Under the pieces are notes generated by a model. The model ran no database searches. It was not told the origin of the DNA and worked only from the letters and a program-made list of their open reading frames with translations. Below, piece after piece: positions 10,541 through 18,215 of a stretch of DNA of 64,000 nucleotides. A program made the position numbers and the translations under genes. Position 1 is the first letter of the stretch; every line of letters begins with the position of its first letter. The stretch is from Lactobacillus laiwuensis. GTDB lineage: Bacteria > Bacillota > Bacilli > Lactobacillales > Lactobacillaceae. The DNA lies in NCBI RefSeq assembly GCF_019972835.1, contig NZ_BPPB01000004.1:186001-250000 (forward strand). Direction: 5' to 3'.

Positions 10541-11275
10541 TTACTGCATTGTCAATCCGCCGTCTACCGTTATTGTCTGACCAGTAATATAGTCATTTTG
10601 GGCTAAAAAAACTGCGGTTTGTGCTATTTCTTCAATTTGGCCTAATCGTTTCAGCGGAATTTCCTTAACTAATTGTTGCTGGATTTTTTCACTAAGGCTT
10701 CTAGTCATTTGTGTGTCAATCATTCCTGGAGCAATGGCGTTACAGCGCAAATTGCGTAATGCTGCTTCTTTAGCAACAGATTTAGTTAAACCAATAATTC
10801 CTGCTTTACTAGCGGCATAATTAGCCTGACCAATGTTACCTGTTAAACCAACTACACTCGATAAGTTAATAAAACAGCCTTTTCTTTGCTTATACATCGG
10901 TCTCAGTGACTGTTTAATGACATTAAAGGTGCCAATCAAATTGGTGTTAACTACACTTAGAAAGTCTGCTTTAGACATGCGATTGAGCAGTCCGTCTTTG
11001 ACAATACCGGCATTATTGACCACAACATCTAGATGTTCAAAATGATTGATAATTTTGGCAATCATTTCTTTCACATCTTCTTCTTTGGTAACATCTGCGC
11101 TAATATCCATTACTTCAACCTGATCTTTTTCAAATTGGTCGATGACTTCAGAACTAATTGGTTTGCGGGCGTTTAAAACTATTTTTGCTCCCTGTTTGGC
11201 AAAAGCTTGAGCAATTGCCAGGCCAATACCGCGTGAACTACCAGTGACCAAGACCACACTATCTTTTAACTTCAT
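10541..11275 (-). CDS. fabG: 3-oxoacyl-ACP reductase
   Basis: FabG reduces 3-oxoacyl-ACP with NADPH. The 244-residue short-chain dehydrogenase has the nucleotide loop TGSSRGIGLA, NNAGIV, the catalytic Ser in NLSSVVG and YAASK for the Tyr/Lys pair. The C-terminal TGQTITVDGG is typical of FabG. Its start overlaps the end of fabD by four bases (ATGA type), which supports coupling. Confidence 0.96.
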   Translation of the reverse strand: MKLKDSVVLVTGSSRGIGLAIAQAFAKQGAKIVLNARKPISSEVIDQFEKDQVEVMDISADVTKEEDVKEMIAKIINHFEHLDVVVNNAGIVKDGLLNRMSKADFLSVVNTNLIGTFNVIKQSLRPMYKQRKGCFINLSSVVGLTGNIGQANYAASKAGIIGLTKSVAKEAALRNLRCNAIAPGMIDTQMTRSLSEKIQQQLVKEIPLKRLGQIEEIAQTAVFLAQNDYITGQTITVDGGLTMQ

Positions 11276-12204
11276 GAATTAAACTCCTTTAAAGCTGAAA
11301 TCGTTTCTTGCATATTGGCCACGCTATCTGTTTGATAGGTTGGAACTCCTTTAAGAATCTTTCGTGCAAAAGAAAGTAAAGTTTTACCTGGTCCTAATTC
11401 AACAACCGCAGTTATATCTTGACTATGCTGAGCCAAAGTTTTTGCAAAATAGGTAGTCGAAACTAGCTGCTCCGTCAAAGTCGAAACAAGGTTGTCAGGT
11501 GCAAACTCTTTTTGGGTCGTAGTGCTATAAATTGGGAAAGTACCATTATGCCAATCAACTTTTTGCAATTCAGTTTTCAAAGCTCCTTGAATTGATTTCA
11601 TTAATGGTGTGTGAAAAGCACCGCTTACTTTTAGTGGAACTACACGCGCACCATCTTTTTCAAGTTGTTCACGCAAATTTTGAACTGCATTTTTTTCACC
11701 ACCAACAACAATTTGATTAGGAGTATTAACATTTGCTATCCCAATCAGACCTTTTTTTTGGGCATCCTTTATGGCTAATTCAACATTTGCTAAAGAACTC
11801 TTCATGACTGCCACCATAACTCCTGGATTTTGACTGCTTGCTTGTTGCATAAGTTCACCGCGCTTTTTTATTAAGCGAAGTGCTGACTCAAATTCTAAGT
11901 AGTTAGCACAAGCAAGACCGCTATACTCACCCAGGCTAAGTCCGATACCTAATTTTTCAAAATCAGCATTTTCGCTAAGAATTTGGTACAAGCCGTAACT
12001 CATTGTCAAAATAGCGGGTTGAGAATAACGCGTTTGTGCCAGCTCATTTGCCTTTTCTGCATCAAATAAAAATTCCGCGAGATCTAACTGCAATATATCA
12101 CTTGCTTTAGCAATGATTTTCCGGTAGTGCGGTTCAGTTTGGTATAAATCATATGTCAGACCGGTTTTTTGAGCCCCCTGACCACTAAATAGTAAACAGA
12201 TCAT
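11272..12204 (-). CDS. fabD: Malonyl-CoA:ACP transacylase
   Basis: FabD loads malonate from CoA onto ACP. The catalytic Ser90 is in GIGLSLGEYSG and the His is in SGAFHTPLM; FSGQGAQ near the N-terminus is a family signature. I chose the ATG at 12204 because GGGGAAAG lies eight to nine bases before it and it sits just after the fabK stop. The ATG at 12222 would overlap fabK and has no ribosome site. About 310 residues, as usual. Confidence 0.95.
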   Translation of the reverse strand: MICLLFSGQGAQKTGLTYDLYQTEPHYRKIIAKASDILQLDLAEFLFDAEKANELAQTRYSQPAILTMSYGLYQILSENADFEKLGIGLSLGEYSGLACANYLEFESALRLIKKRGELMQQASSQNPGVMVAVMKSSLANVELAIKDAQKKGLIGIANVNTPNQIVVGGEKNAVQNLREQLEKDGARVVPLKVSGAFHTPLMKSIQGALKTELQKVDWHNGTFPIYSTTTQKEFAPDNLVSTLTEQLVSTTYFAKTLAQHSQDITAVVELGPGKTLLSFARKILKGVPTYQTDSVANMQETISALKEFNS

Positions 12205-12208
12205 TTGC

Positions 12209-13162
12209 TTATCTTTCCCCATTTAGCAGTTTGTCTGCTTGACTATAAACTTCAGCTAGAATTTCAGCAGCAGGTTGTTCCTTTTTTACCATGCCGGCGA
12301 TTTCACCTGCCATGAAAGATCCTGTTTCAGAATCGCCTTCAATTACCGCCCTTCGCAAACTACCGGTTCCCAGTTCCTCTAACTTGTCATAATCAGGATG
12401 CGGCTTTAACGCCTCTTCCTTTTCAATTCCAATATACGTTTTAGCCATCTTATTTTTTAAAACCCGTGAAGGATGGCCTGCATATTCACCAGTAACTAGG
12501 GTACTGGCATCTTTGGCACGTAAAACAGCTTTTTTATAATTAGGATGTATCTTTGATTCAGTTGCTACTAAAAAGCGAGTGCCCATTTGCACGCCCTCAG
12601 CACCCAACATGAATGCAGCAGCCATACCGCGACCGTCGCCTATTCCTCCAGCTGCAATTACGGGAATTTTAACTGCATCTACAACTTGTGGTACCAGGGC
12701 CATTGTTGTTAATTTTCCGATATGACCACCTGATTCCATCCCTTCGGCCACAACAGCGTCAACACCTACACGTTCCATCATTCTAGCCAAGGCAACGGAA
12801 CCAACAACTGGGATTACTTTAATACCAGCATCTTTTAACTTTTCTATGTATTTTGCCGGATTGCCAGCTCCAGTAGTCACAACTGCAACACTGTCTTTAT
12901 TGGCCAAAATAACATTGACAACTTCATCAGCATAAGGTGAAAGCAACATCACATTTACACCAAAAGGCTTTTTGGTTAGTGCTTTTGCTGATTCAATCTC
13001 GTCAGCCACAACACTTCCAGGTGCATTGCCCGAACCAATAATTCCTAAGCCACCAGCATTTGAAACAGCAGCTGCCAGCTTGCCATCCGCAACCCAGGCC
13101 ATGCCTCCTTGAAAAATTGGATATCTAAGACCCAGTTCTTTCATAAATGGACTTAATTCCAT
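12209..13162 (-). CDS. fabK: Enoyl-ACP reductase II, FMN-dependent
   Basis: FabK reduces enoyl-ACP using FMN and NADH, the last step of the elongation cycle, and replaces FabI in many Firmicutes. The 317-residue nitronate monooxygenase-like barrel has YPIFQGGMAWV at the N-terminus, and VAEGMESGGHIG and AAGGIGDGRGMAAA for flavin phosphate binding. Because FabK is insensitive to triclosan, that property is expected here from family knowledge. It is three bases from acpP. Confidence 0.95.
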   Translation of the reverse strand: MELSPFMKELGLRYPIFQGGMAWVADGKLAAAVSNAGGLGIIGSGNAPGSVVADEIESAKALTKKPFGVNVMLLSPYADEVVNVILANKDSVAVVTTGAGNPAKYIEKLKDAGIKVIPVVGSVALARMMERVGVDAVVAEGMESGGHIGKLTTMALVPQVVDAVKIPVIAAGGIGDGRGMAAAFMLGAEGVQMGTRFLVATESKIHPNYKKAVLRAKDASTLVTGEYAGHPSRVLKNKMAKTYIGIEKEEALKPHPDYDKLEELGTGSLRRAVIEGDSETGSFMAGEIAGMVKKEQPAAEILAEVYSQADKLLNGER

Positions 13163-13165
13163 TTG

Positions 13166-13414
13166 TTAACCCTCTTTCGCTGCCAGTTGTTTTTTAACAA
13201 AATCAACTAAATCCTGAACCGTTTCAATACCTTCTTCACTTTCAATCTTGATGTCAAATTCATCTTCTAGTTCATTAATCACTTCAAACACGTCAAGACT
13301 GTCAGCATTTAAATCGTCTTTTATATTGGATTGGGCTGTGACAGCATTTTCGTCTTCTCCGGTTTGTGCAACGATAATTTCTTTTACTTTGTTAAAAATT
13401 TCTTCTTCAGTCAT
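13166..13414 (-). CDS. acpP: Acyl carrier protein
   Basis: The 82-residue carrier shuttles acyl chains between fatty acid enzymes. The phosphopantetheine acceptor is Ser39 in NADSLDVFE, the canonical DSL motif at the start of helix 2. The protein is short and acidic, as usual. It is positioned between fabH and fabK as in streptococcal and other FabT-controlled operons. A few residues after Ser39 there is Phe-Glu in place of the commoner Val-Glu (DSLDVFE versus DSLDVVE). Confidence 0.96.
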   Translation of the reverse strand: MTEEEIFNKVKEIIVAQTGEDENAVTAQSNIKDDLNADSLDVFEVINELEDEFDIKIESEEGIETVQDLVDFVKKQLAAKEG

Positions 13415-13451
13415 TTGATTTCTCTTTCTAAATAAATTATCTTTATTGTTT

Positions 13452-14423
13452 TTAAAAATTTAAGGCAATGCTGGCAGCCGTCAGACCACCGCCAAAGCCA
13501 CTTAAAATCAGTTTTTGATTGTGCTTAATGATGCCAGAATTAACTGCTTCATCCAGCAGTATTGGGACACTAGCAGCAGAAGTATTGCCATATTTGGCAA
13601 TATTTTCCAAAAATTTTTCTTCAGGAATATTTAAGTGCTTTGCTATCGCAGATATAATGCGTCCATTTGCTTGATGGAGCAAAAACCACTGCACATCATC
13701 TTTTTTCCAGTTTGCTTTAACTAAAACCCGCCTAATCGAATTAGGTACTTCATGAGTAGCAAAGTCATAAACAGCTCTACCGTCCATCTCAAAGTATTTC
13801 TTGTGTTTTGCAATGTTATCCGAGCTATAGGGTGAACATAAAGGTTGGTACCCGGCAGTTAATTTTGGTCCCAGATCTCCAAAAGCTGCTAAATCTTCAG
13901 CAACTATTCCTTTTACTTGAGTACTTTTTTCAACTAACACGCCACCACTACCATCCCCAAAGAGAACAGCGGTTGAGCGCTCTTGCCAATCTATCAACTT
14001 GGACAAAACTTCTGCTCCGATAACTAATCCTCGTTGATAGGGTCCTGCTAGCAATTTATCTGCAATTGCCAAAGCATAGATAAAGCCAGAACACGCCGCA
14101 TTAATATCAAATGCCAATGCTTTGCCAGCGTGCAGTTTGCCCTGCACAATTGCTGCAGTTGAAGGTGTCAAATAATCAGGCGACATAGTTGCCACAATAA
14201 TAAAATCTAGTTGTTCAGGTTTGAGATCAGCGCTTTGCAAAAGCAGTTGAGCAACAGTTAAAGCCAAATCAGAAGTCTGTTCATCTTGAACTACATGCCT
14301 TTGTTTGATACCAGTTCTTGAAGATATCCATTCATCTGAGGTAGTCATTATCTGTGCTAAGTCATCATTGGTAATTACCTTAGAGGGAACGTAATGAGCA
14401 GTTTGACTAATTCTTAAGCTCAT
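13452..14423 (-). CDS. fabH: 3-oxoacyl-ACP synthase III
   Basis: FabH starts each chain by condensing an acyl-CoA with malonyl-ACP. The 323 residues have the full catalytic triad: Cys111 in NAACSGFIYAL, His250 in WFLLHQANGRI and Asn280 in KYGNTSAAS. Its ATG touches the end of fabT (they share base 14423), making it the first enzyme gene of the operon. Confidence 0.97.
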   Translation of the reverse strand: MSLRISQTAHYVPSKVITNDDLAQIMTTSDEWISSRTGIKQRHVVQDEQTSDLALTVAQLLLQSADLKPEQLDFIIVATMSPDYLTPSTAAIVQGKLHAGKALAFDINAACSGFIYALAIADKLLAGPYQRGLVIGAEVLSKLIDWQERSTAVLFGDGSGGVLVEKSTQVKGIVAEDLAAFGDLGPKLTAGYQPLCSPYSSDNIAKHKKYFEMDGRAVYDFATHEVPNSIRRVLVKANWKKDDVQWFLLHQANGRIISAIAKHLNIPEEKFLENIAKYGNTSAASVPILLDEAVNSGIIKHNQKLILSGFGGGLTAASIALNF

Positions 14424-14890
14424 CAGTTAACGCTCCTTTTATTGTCAATTCGGGCCGGAAATTCAAGAAAAGCACGCAGGTTCAACAGAGCACGTTCAAT
14501 AATTGCCACCTGTTCATTATCAAAGCCTGCAATAAACTTTTTTACCATATGGCGGTGAAATGAATCGTGCGCCCGATAAATTAAACGACCCCGACTAGTT
14601 AAGCCCAGTCGGATTATCCTCCTGTCATCTTCACCGTTTATTCGCATGACATAGCCCTTTCGCACCAAATTATTGACCATTGTTGACAGCGAACCTGCTG
14701 TTACCATCAATTCACTTGCTACTTGGGAACTGGTCTTGTGTTCATACATAGTAATCGCATCGATTGCGTGTAATTCTCTTAGTGAAATGTCTTTAAATTC
14801 ACTTTTACGTAATTCGCGTTCTTCGACTTTCATGATATCTGAATAAACCGTAGACAAAAGATTATTGATGCGTTTTAAACTTGTCTCCAA
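14423..14890 (-). CDS. fabT: MarR-family repressor of fatty acid synthesis
   Basis: FabT represses the fatty acid operon and binds DNA more tightly with long-chain acyl-ACP. The 155-residue protein has a winged helix-turn-helix (about 50-115, with ASELMVTAGSLSTMVNNLVRKGY and the wing DDRRIIRLG). It is the first gene before fabH, the standard FabT position. The start is uncertain: GTG 14899, ATG 14896 or TTG 14890. The strong ribosome site AGAGGTGAT is correctly spaced only for TTG 14890, which I prefer. Autoregulation is likely, see the boxes at 15030 and 15159. Confidence 0.93.
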   Translation of the reverse strand: METSLKRINNLLSTVYSDIMKVEERELRKSEFKDISLRELHAIDAITMYEHKTSSQVASELMVTAGSLSTMVNNLVRKGYVMRINGEDDRRIIRLGLTSRGRLIYRAHDSFHRHMVKKFIAGFDNEQVAIIERALLNLRAFLEFPARIDNKRSVN

Positions 14891-14999
14891 TAGCATCACC
14901 TCTTACTCAACTATATAATCTGTACTAATAAACTCTTGATACTAATTTATAAATATATATAAAGCTATAATTTAAATTTTTATTTCAAATAATCTCGCT

Positions 15000-15011
15000 T
15001 TATACCAACAT
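15000..15011 (-). other. Possible three-codon leader ORF in the fabT 5' leader
   Basis: On the minus strand AAAGGAGATG, one of the best ribosome sites in the window, is followed seven bases later by ATG TTG GTA TAA. It lies about 40 bases after the predicted fabT transcription start and 110 bases before fabT. It may be a regulatory start-stop element or a chance match; nothing else shows that it is translated. Confidence 0.3.
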
Positions 15012-15029
15012 TTAGCATCTCCTTTAAAT

Positions 15030-15046
15030 ACTTTTATATTCAAAAT
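15030..15046. promoter_or_regulatory. FabT-box-like operator in the fab leader
   Basis: ACTTTTATATTCAAAAT differs at two positions from a perfect palindrome of the FabT type (arms ACTTTGA / TCAAACT). It lies just downstream of the predicted fabT start point (about 15053), where bound FabT would block transcription. Consensus from streptococcal and lactococcal FabT work; binding here is inferred. Confidence 0.5.
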
Positions 15047-15059
15047 AAATTATTAGAGT

Positions 15060-15088
15060 ATGATATGGTATTATTTACTAAATGTCAA
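15060..15088 (-). promoter_or_regulatory. Promoter of the fabT-fab-acc operon
   Basis: Perfect -35 TTGACA (15088-15083), 17-base spacer and -10 TATCAT (15065-15060) on the minus strand. The -35 is embedded in AGTTTGACATTTAGT, whose left half AGTTTGA is a perfect FabT half-site. It leaves a leader of about 165 bases before fabT. Confidence 0.75.
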
Positions 15089-15158
15089 ACTCCTTTTTGC
15101 AATATTAGTTTATTTGCGTTATCAAGGCAAGTATTTTTAAAAAACTCTAAAAATAAAT

Positions 15159-15175
15159 AGTTTGAATATCAAAGT
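15159..15175. promoter_or_regulatory. FabT-box-like operator upstream of birA
   Basis: AGTTTGAATATCAAAGT is a 17-base near-perfect palindrome matching the known FabT box (AGTTTGA, three bases, TCAAACT) with one mismatch. It sits 40 bases before the birA ATG, at promoter distance, suggesting that biotin ligase is regulated together with fatty acid synthesis. Confidence 0.65.
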
Positions 15176-15214
15176 ATTTTTACAAATTTAATTAGGTATA
15201 AGGATAGATTATTA

Positions 15215-15979
15215 ATGAATAGTTCAAAAAAACAAGAATATCTCAAAATATTGTTGAACAAATTTCAACTAGAAATTAATTGGTGGGAAAGCATCGATTC
15301 CACAAACTTGTATGCAAAACAAAAACTAGCTGCTAAGGGATATTCAGGTCCCGTGCTATACGGAAGTGATGAGCAAACTTCCGGCTATGGTAAACAAAGT
15401 CGTCACTTTATTTCACAAAAAGGGGGCATTTATCTATCATTAGTTATCGAAGTGCCTCAATTGAACTGGCAGAATCAAGGATTATTAACTACCGGTATTG
15501 CATGGGAACTGTATTTGGCCATTAAAGAAATATTTCATTTAGAGACTCAATTCAAATGGGTAAATGATCTGCTTTTCAAAGGTAAAAAAATAGCGGGTAT
15601 CCTGGTTGAAGTACCACAGCCCCAAGTTGCGGTTATTGGCATTGGCTGTAATCTTTATCAAAATCATTTGCATAATGAATTAAAGACGGCTGGCAACTTA
15701 CTAACAAAAATGCCCAGTGAAAAGCAAATTTGTCAATTTATCGCTCAAATTACAGAAAATTTATTAGAATTTATTCCTCAATTTTATCAAGTCAATTTTC
15801 TGCCTGATTACAAAAAGAAGCTTGCACTAATGAATCATGACGTGGTATTGACAATGGGCAAACAAAGAGTATTAGGAAAAGTGATAGATATAACACAGCA
15901 GGCAAATTTAGTTTTAAAAACTGCAGCGGGCTTAAAAAGTTTTAATGCTGGCGAGGTCACGAAAGTAAGAAATTTTTAG
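15215..15979 (+). CDS. birA: Biotin-[acetyl-CoA carboxylase] ligase
   Basis: The enzyme activates biotin to biotinyl-AMP and attaches it to Lys116 of the BCCP encoded by accB. The 254 residues include IDSTNLYAK, the biotinyl-AMP loop GYGKQSRHF (GRGRxGR region), the core FKWVNDLLFKGKKIAGILVE and a small C-terminal SH3-like domain. The N-terminal helix-turn-helix of bifunctional BirA is missing, so it should not repress biotin genes itself. It diverges from the fab operon. The ATG at 15215 follows AAGGATAG. A FabT-like box lies in its promoter region. Confidence 0.95.
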   Translation: MNSSKKQEYLKILLNKFQLEINWWESIDSTNLYAKQKLAAKGYSGPVLYGSDEQTSGYGKQSRHFISQKGGIYLSLVIEVPQLNWQNQGLLTTGIAWELYLAIKEIFHLETQFKWVNDLLFKGKKIAGILVEVPQPQVAVIGIGCNLYQNHLHNELKTAGNLLTKMPSEKQICQFIAQITENLLEFIPQFYQVNFLPDYKKKLALMNHDVVLTMGKQRVLGKVIDITQQANLVLKTAAGLKSFNAGEVTKVRNF

Positions 15980-15982
15980 CAA

Positions 15983-16009
15983 ACAAAAAAAGACGAAGTT
16001 CTTCGTCTT
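15983..16009 (-). terminator. Terminator, mainly for the flavoprotein gene on the minus strand
   Basis: AAGACGAAG (15990-15998), TT, CTTCGTCTT (16001-16009) form a nine-pair stem. On the minus strand it is followed by a run of seven T. It may also stop birA transcripts on the plus strand, though no T-run follows in that direction. Confidence 0.85.
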
Positions 16010-16071
16010 CTGAAAAATACTTATTAAAATTTCATAATCGTTTATAGCTTTTAGTATAGTAAAAAGAGCTT

Positions 16072-17904
16072 TTACTTCTTCTTTGCTTTACTCAAGGAGT
16101 CTTTGACAGCTTCTTTTATTGCTCTGCTGGTTTCTGATGCTCCAGAAACGGCATCGACATCGTAGGTGTTTTGCTCAACCATTTTTTGAGGTAATTCTTT
16201 AACCGCTTTTGAGCCGTAGTCATCACTTTCAGTTTGCTTCAAAATTTCAACATCCGCAATCTTGCCTGATTCATCCAAGGTGGTTCTGATAACCACGCCA
16301 TCACCCATGCCTTGATTACTATATCCTAAATATTGATTAGGGCCAACTTTGAATTTTTGATCGCCTTCATCACTTGAAGCAACAAAATTATCATTAATTG
16401 GTGCACTATTTAGATCCGCTGTACCGATTCTAGACATATCCTGTTTAGCAACAGCAGCATTTTCCCCAGCGATTTTACCAGAAATTAAACAATCTGCAAT
16501 ATTACCACCAGTAGTATATTTATTAACAAATGGTGAACCTAATTCTCCTGCTTCAAATAAATGTGGGATTGGAGTCCCATTTGGATCTAGTACTTGAGCA
16601 TGACCGTCACGCCGGCCGCCACCTTGAGTATTAAGCATATTTTGTCTCAAGGCAATTGCATAAAATGGCCCATTTTGACTAAACGCACGCAGAGTAGCAG
16701 GATCGCGGTGATAAGCATAGTCTTTTCCTTGTTGCGCCATAAAATTGAACTCTGAAATTGTTTGAGACAAAACTTCTGGATCCTTGCCAATTGCTGAAGC
16801 CAAATCAGCAATTGAATTAGCCTTAATAATATTATCCAAGAAATGAGGCACTTTAAGACCATCATCTGGTTCATTTAGAAGTTCTTCATATTTTTCCTGG
16901 TCAAAAATCATATACGGATGGTTTTGATTCAATGGCACTACCCAATCACCATGATTATAAATATGACCATGCCGATTTAGTTCTGCTTCATTGAAGTAAC
17001 GACTACCATCTTCACCAACAACGATTGCACTGCCTTTTGCTATTTCTGACCAAAAGACATTTAAAGCATATGTCGACCGAATGCCTTCTTTTTGCCTTGG
17101 TGAAAGACCATGGAATTGACCTAGAGATTCAAATGATCGCATATTCCACAACTGCGCATTTACTTCTTCCAGCATTTTAATGCCATCACCCTTATTGTAC
17201 AGAGAGCCAATTGGTGACAAATAAGAAGACTGCAAAAATGTCTGGATCATTTCCTTATTATTTTCAAAACCACCGACAGCCAAAACCACGCCGTTATTTG
17301 CTTTAATGTTGCGTAAGACATGATCTCGTTCAATTTGAGCACCTAAAACAATTCTTGAAGCTCCATCTTGAACTAAATGTTTAGCTGGACTGCTGTACCA
17401 AACAGTAATTTTTTCTGAACGATCTAATACTTTTTGGCGTAAAAGTTTCCACAAGGCAGCATCACTTGTGCCATTATGAACTAAGTAATCATCATACGAA
17501 TCAGCACAAGGCAATTCAGGATATTCAGTCACATATTTGGTTGAAGGAGTACCAGTCAACAATTTTTTCATGCTTACTGGTTTAACACCCAAATATTTTT
17601 CAAAATAGTCACTCATATTAGCCATTCCTTCAATTAAATTGTGGAAGGGTTCTTTATCTGGTTGCAAAGGTGCCGCTAAGTTTTCATGGTACTTTTTTAA
17701 AGCTTCATAATCCGTACCGGCTTCTACCATTTGGCCAGCATAGCGTGTATTACCACCCTCATGGCCTTCTGGAGCACTGTCGACTAATAAAACTTTAGCA
17801 CCGCTATCTGCCGCAAACCTGGCAGCTGTGGCACCAGCTCCACCAAATCCTAAAACTATTACATCATAAACAGCATCCCATTTAAAACTGTGTTCATTAT
17901 TCAT
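16072..17904 (-). CDS. Flavin-dependent reductase (fumarate/urocanate reductase-like) with C-terminal FMN-binding domain
   Basis: The 610 residues comprise an FAD-binding domain of the fumarate reductase/succinate dehydrogenase flavoprotein type (VIVLGFGGAGATAARFAA at about 16-33, C-terminal GELGSPFVNKYTTGGNIADCL). A FMN_bind domain follows from about 520 to 600, with DAVSGASETS, the motif in which a Ser/Thr is covalently flavinylated by ApbE. No signal peptide or haem motif is seen, so it should be cytoplasmic and resemble NADH-linked soluble fumarate or urocanate-type reductases. The electron acceptor cannot be named. It has its own promoter at 17946-17974. Confidence 0.85.
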   Translation of the reverse strand: MNNEHSFKWDAVYDVIVLGFGGAGATAARFAADSGAKVLLVDSAPEGHEGGNTRYAGQMVEAGTDYEALKKYHENLAAPLQPDKEPFHNLIEGMANMSDYFEKYLGVKPVSMKKLLTGTPSTKYVTEYPELPCADSYDDYLVHNGTSDAALWKLLRQKVLDRSEKITVWYSSPAKHLVQDGASRIVLGAQIERDHVLRNIKANNGVVLAVGGFENNKEMIQTFLQSSYLSPIGSLYNKGDGIKMLEEVNAQLWNMRSFESLGQFHGLSPRQKEGIRSTYALNVFWSEIAKGSAIVVGEDGSRYFNEAELNRHGHIYNHGDWVVPLNQNHPYMIFDQEKYEELLNEPDDGLKVPHFLDNIIKANSIADLASAIGKDPEVLSQTISEFNFMAQQGKDYAYHRDPATLRAFSQNGPFYAIALRQNMLNTQGGGRRDGHAQVLDPNGTPIPHLFEAGELGSPFVNKYTTGGNIADCLISGKIAGENAAVAKQDMSRIGTADLNSAPINDNFVASSDEGDQKFKVGPNQYLGYSNQGMGDGVVIRTTLDESGKIADVEILKQTESDDYGSKAVKELPQKMVEQNTYDVDAVSGASETSRAIKEAVKDSLSKAKKK

Positions 17905-17945
17905 TATTAAGCCTCCATATAAAAAGCTCTGATATAGACAACTTA

Positions 17946-17974
17946 ATTATAATTCATAATGGTATCTTTGTGAA
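17946..17974 (-). promoter_or_regulatory. Promoter of the flavoprotein gene
   Basis: Minus strand -35 TTCACA (17974-17969), 17-base spacer, perfect -10 TATAAT (17951-17946). The start codon is about 42 bases further, after a GGAGG site. Confidence 0.7.
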
Positions 17975-18023
17975 TAAGGTAACTAATACTTTTTTACATA
18001 AAAAATAGGTAAATATAAAAATT

Positions 18024-18065
18024 GAAGTGACCACCAAATTTATAACAAATTTTGGGGGTCACTTC
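18024..18065 (-). terminator. Long hairpin terminator behind the 18100 mini-gene
   Basis: GAAGTGACCACCAAATTT and AAATTTTGGGGGTCACTTC are near-perfect inverted repeats around a short ATAAC loop, giving a stem of about 18 pairs. On the minus strand it is followed by AATTTTTATATTT. It starts 34 bases after the stop of the mini-ORF at 18100-18144 and before the flavoprotein promoter, closing off the rgg/mini-gene unit. Confidence 0.75.
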
Positions 18066-18099
18066 ATATCTACCTATTATTTGTTTATTTTGATTTAAT

Positions 18100-18144
18100 C
18101 TATGGTTCAGGTAAAATAATAATTACGTTTCTTAACAAGTCCAT
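18100..18144 (-). CDS. Putative short signalling peptide gene paired with the Rgg regulator
   Basis: A 14-codon ORF encodes MDLLRNVIIILPEP. It is preceded by AAAGGGAGTG six to seven bases before the ATG, as strong as any ribosome site in the region, and followed by a hairpin terminator. It lies 72 bases downstream of the Rgg gene on the same strand. Short hydrophobic peptides encoded next to rgg genes are the pheromones of Rgg regulators in streptococci (SHP, with aliphatic cores such as DIIIIVGG). Very short leaderless peptides next to RopB-like regulators are also known. The aliphatic VIIIL core fits that class. Seen: ORF, RBS, terminator and position. Inferred: pheromone role. No known peptide family is recognised. 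Confidence 0.6.
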   Translation of the reverse strand: MDLLRNVIIILPEP

Positions 18145-18161
18145 ATTTACACTCCCTTTCT

Positions 18162-18194
18162 AGTATATTTCTTAATCAAATGATAGCTCTCAAA
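18162..18194 (-). promoter_or_regulatory. Candidate Rgg-controlled promoter for the mini-gene
   Basis: TGATAGCTCTCA (18181-18192) is a 10-of-12 palindrome between the rgg stop and the mini-ORF. A good -10, TATACT, lies at 18167-18162 on the minus strand. At 17-base spacing its -35 would be AGAGCT, non-consensus and inside the palindrome, which is what an activator-dependent promoter looks like. The -10 is uncomfortably close to the ribosome site, so TATCAT slightly upstream is an alternative. Confidence 0.35.
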
Positions 18195-18215
18195 TTAAAA
18201 AAAGTATCTATATTT

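Noticed and set aside
15000-15020. 12-codon ORF from the first ATG in the fab leader (MLNVGIKRDYLK)
   Set aside because: Its ATG directly adjoins the Shine-Dalgarno with no spacer, so the shorter ORF at 15011 is the better reading; neither is proven.
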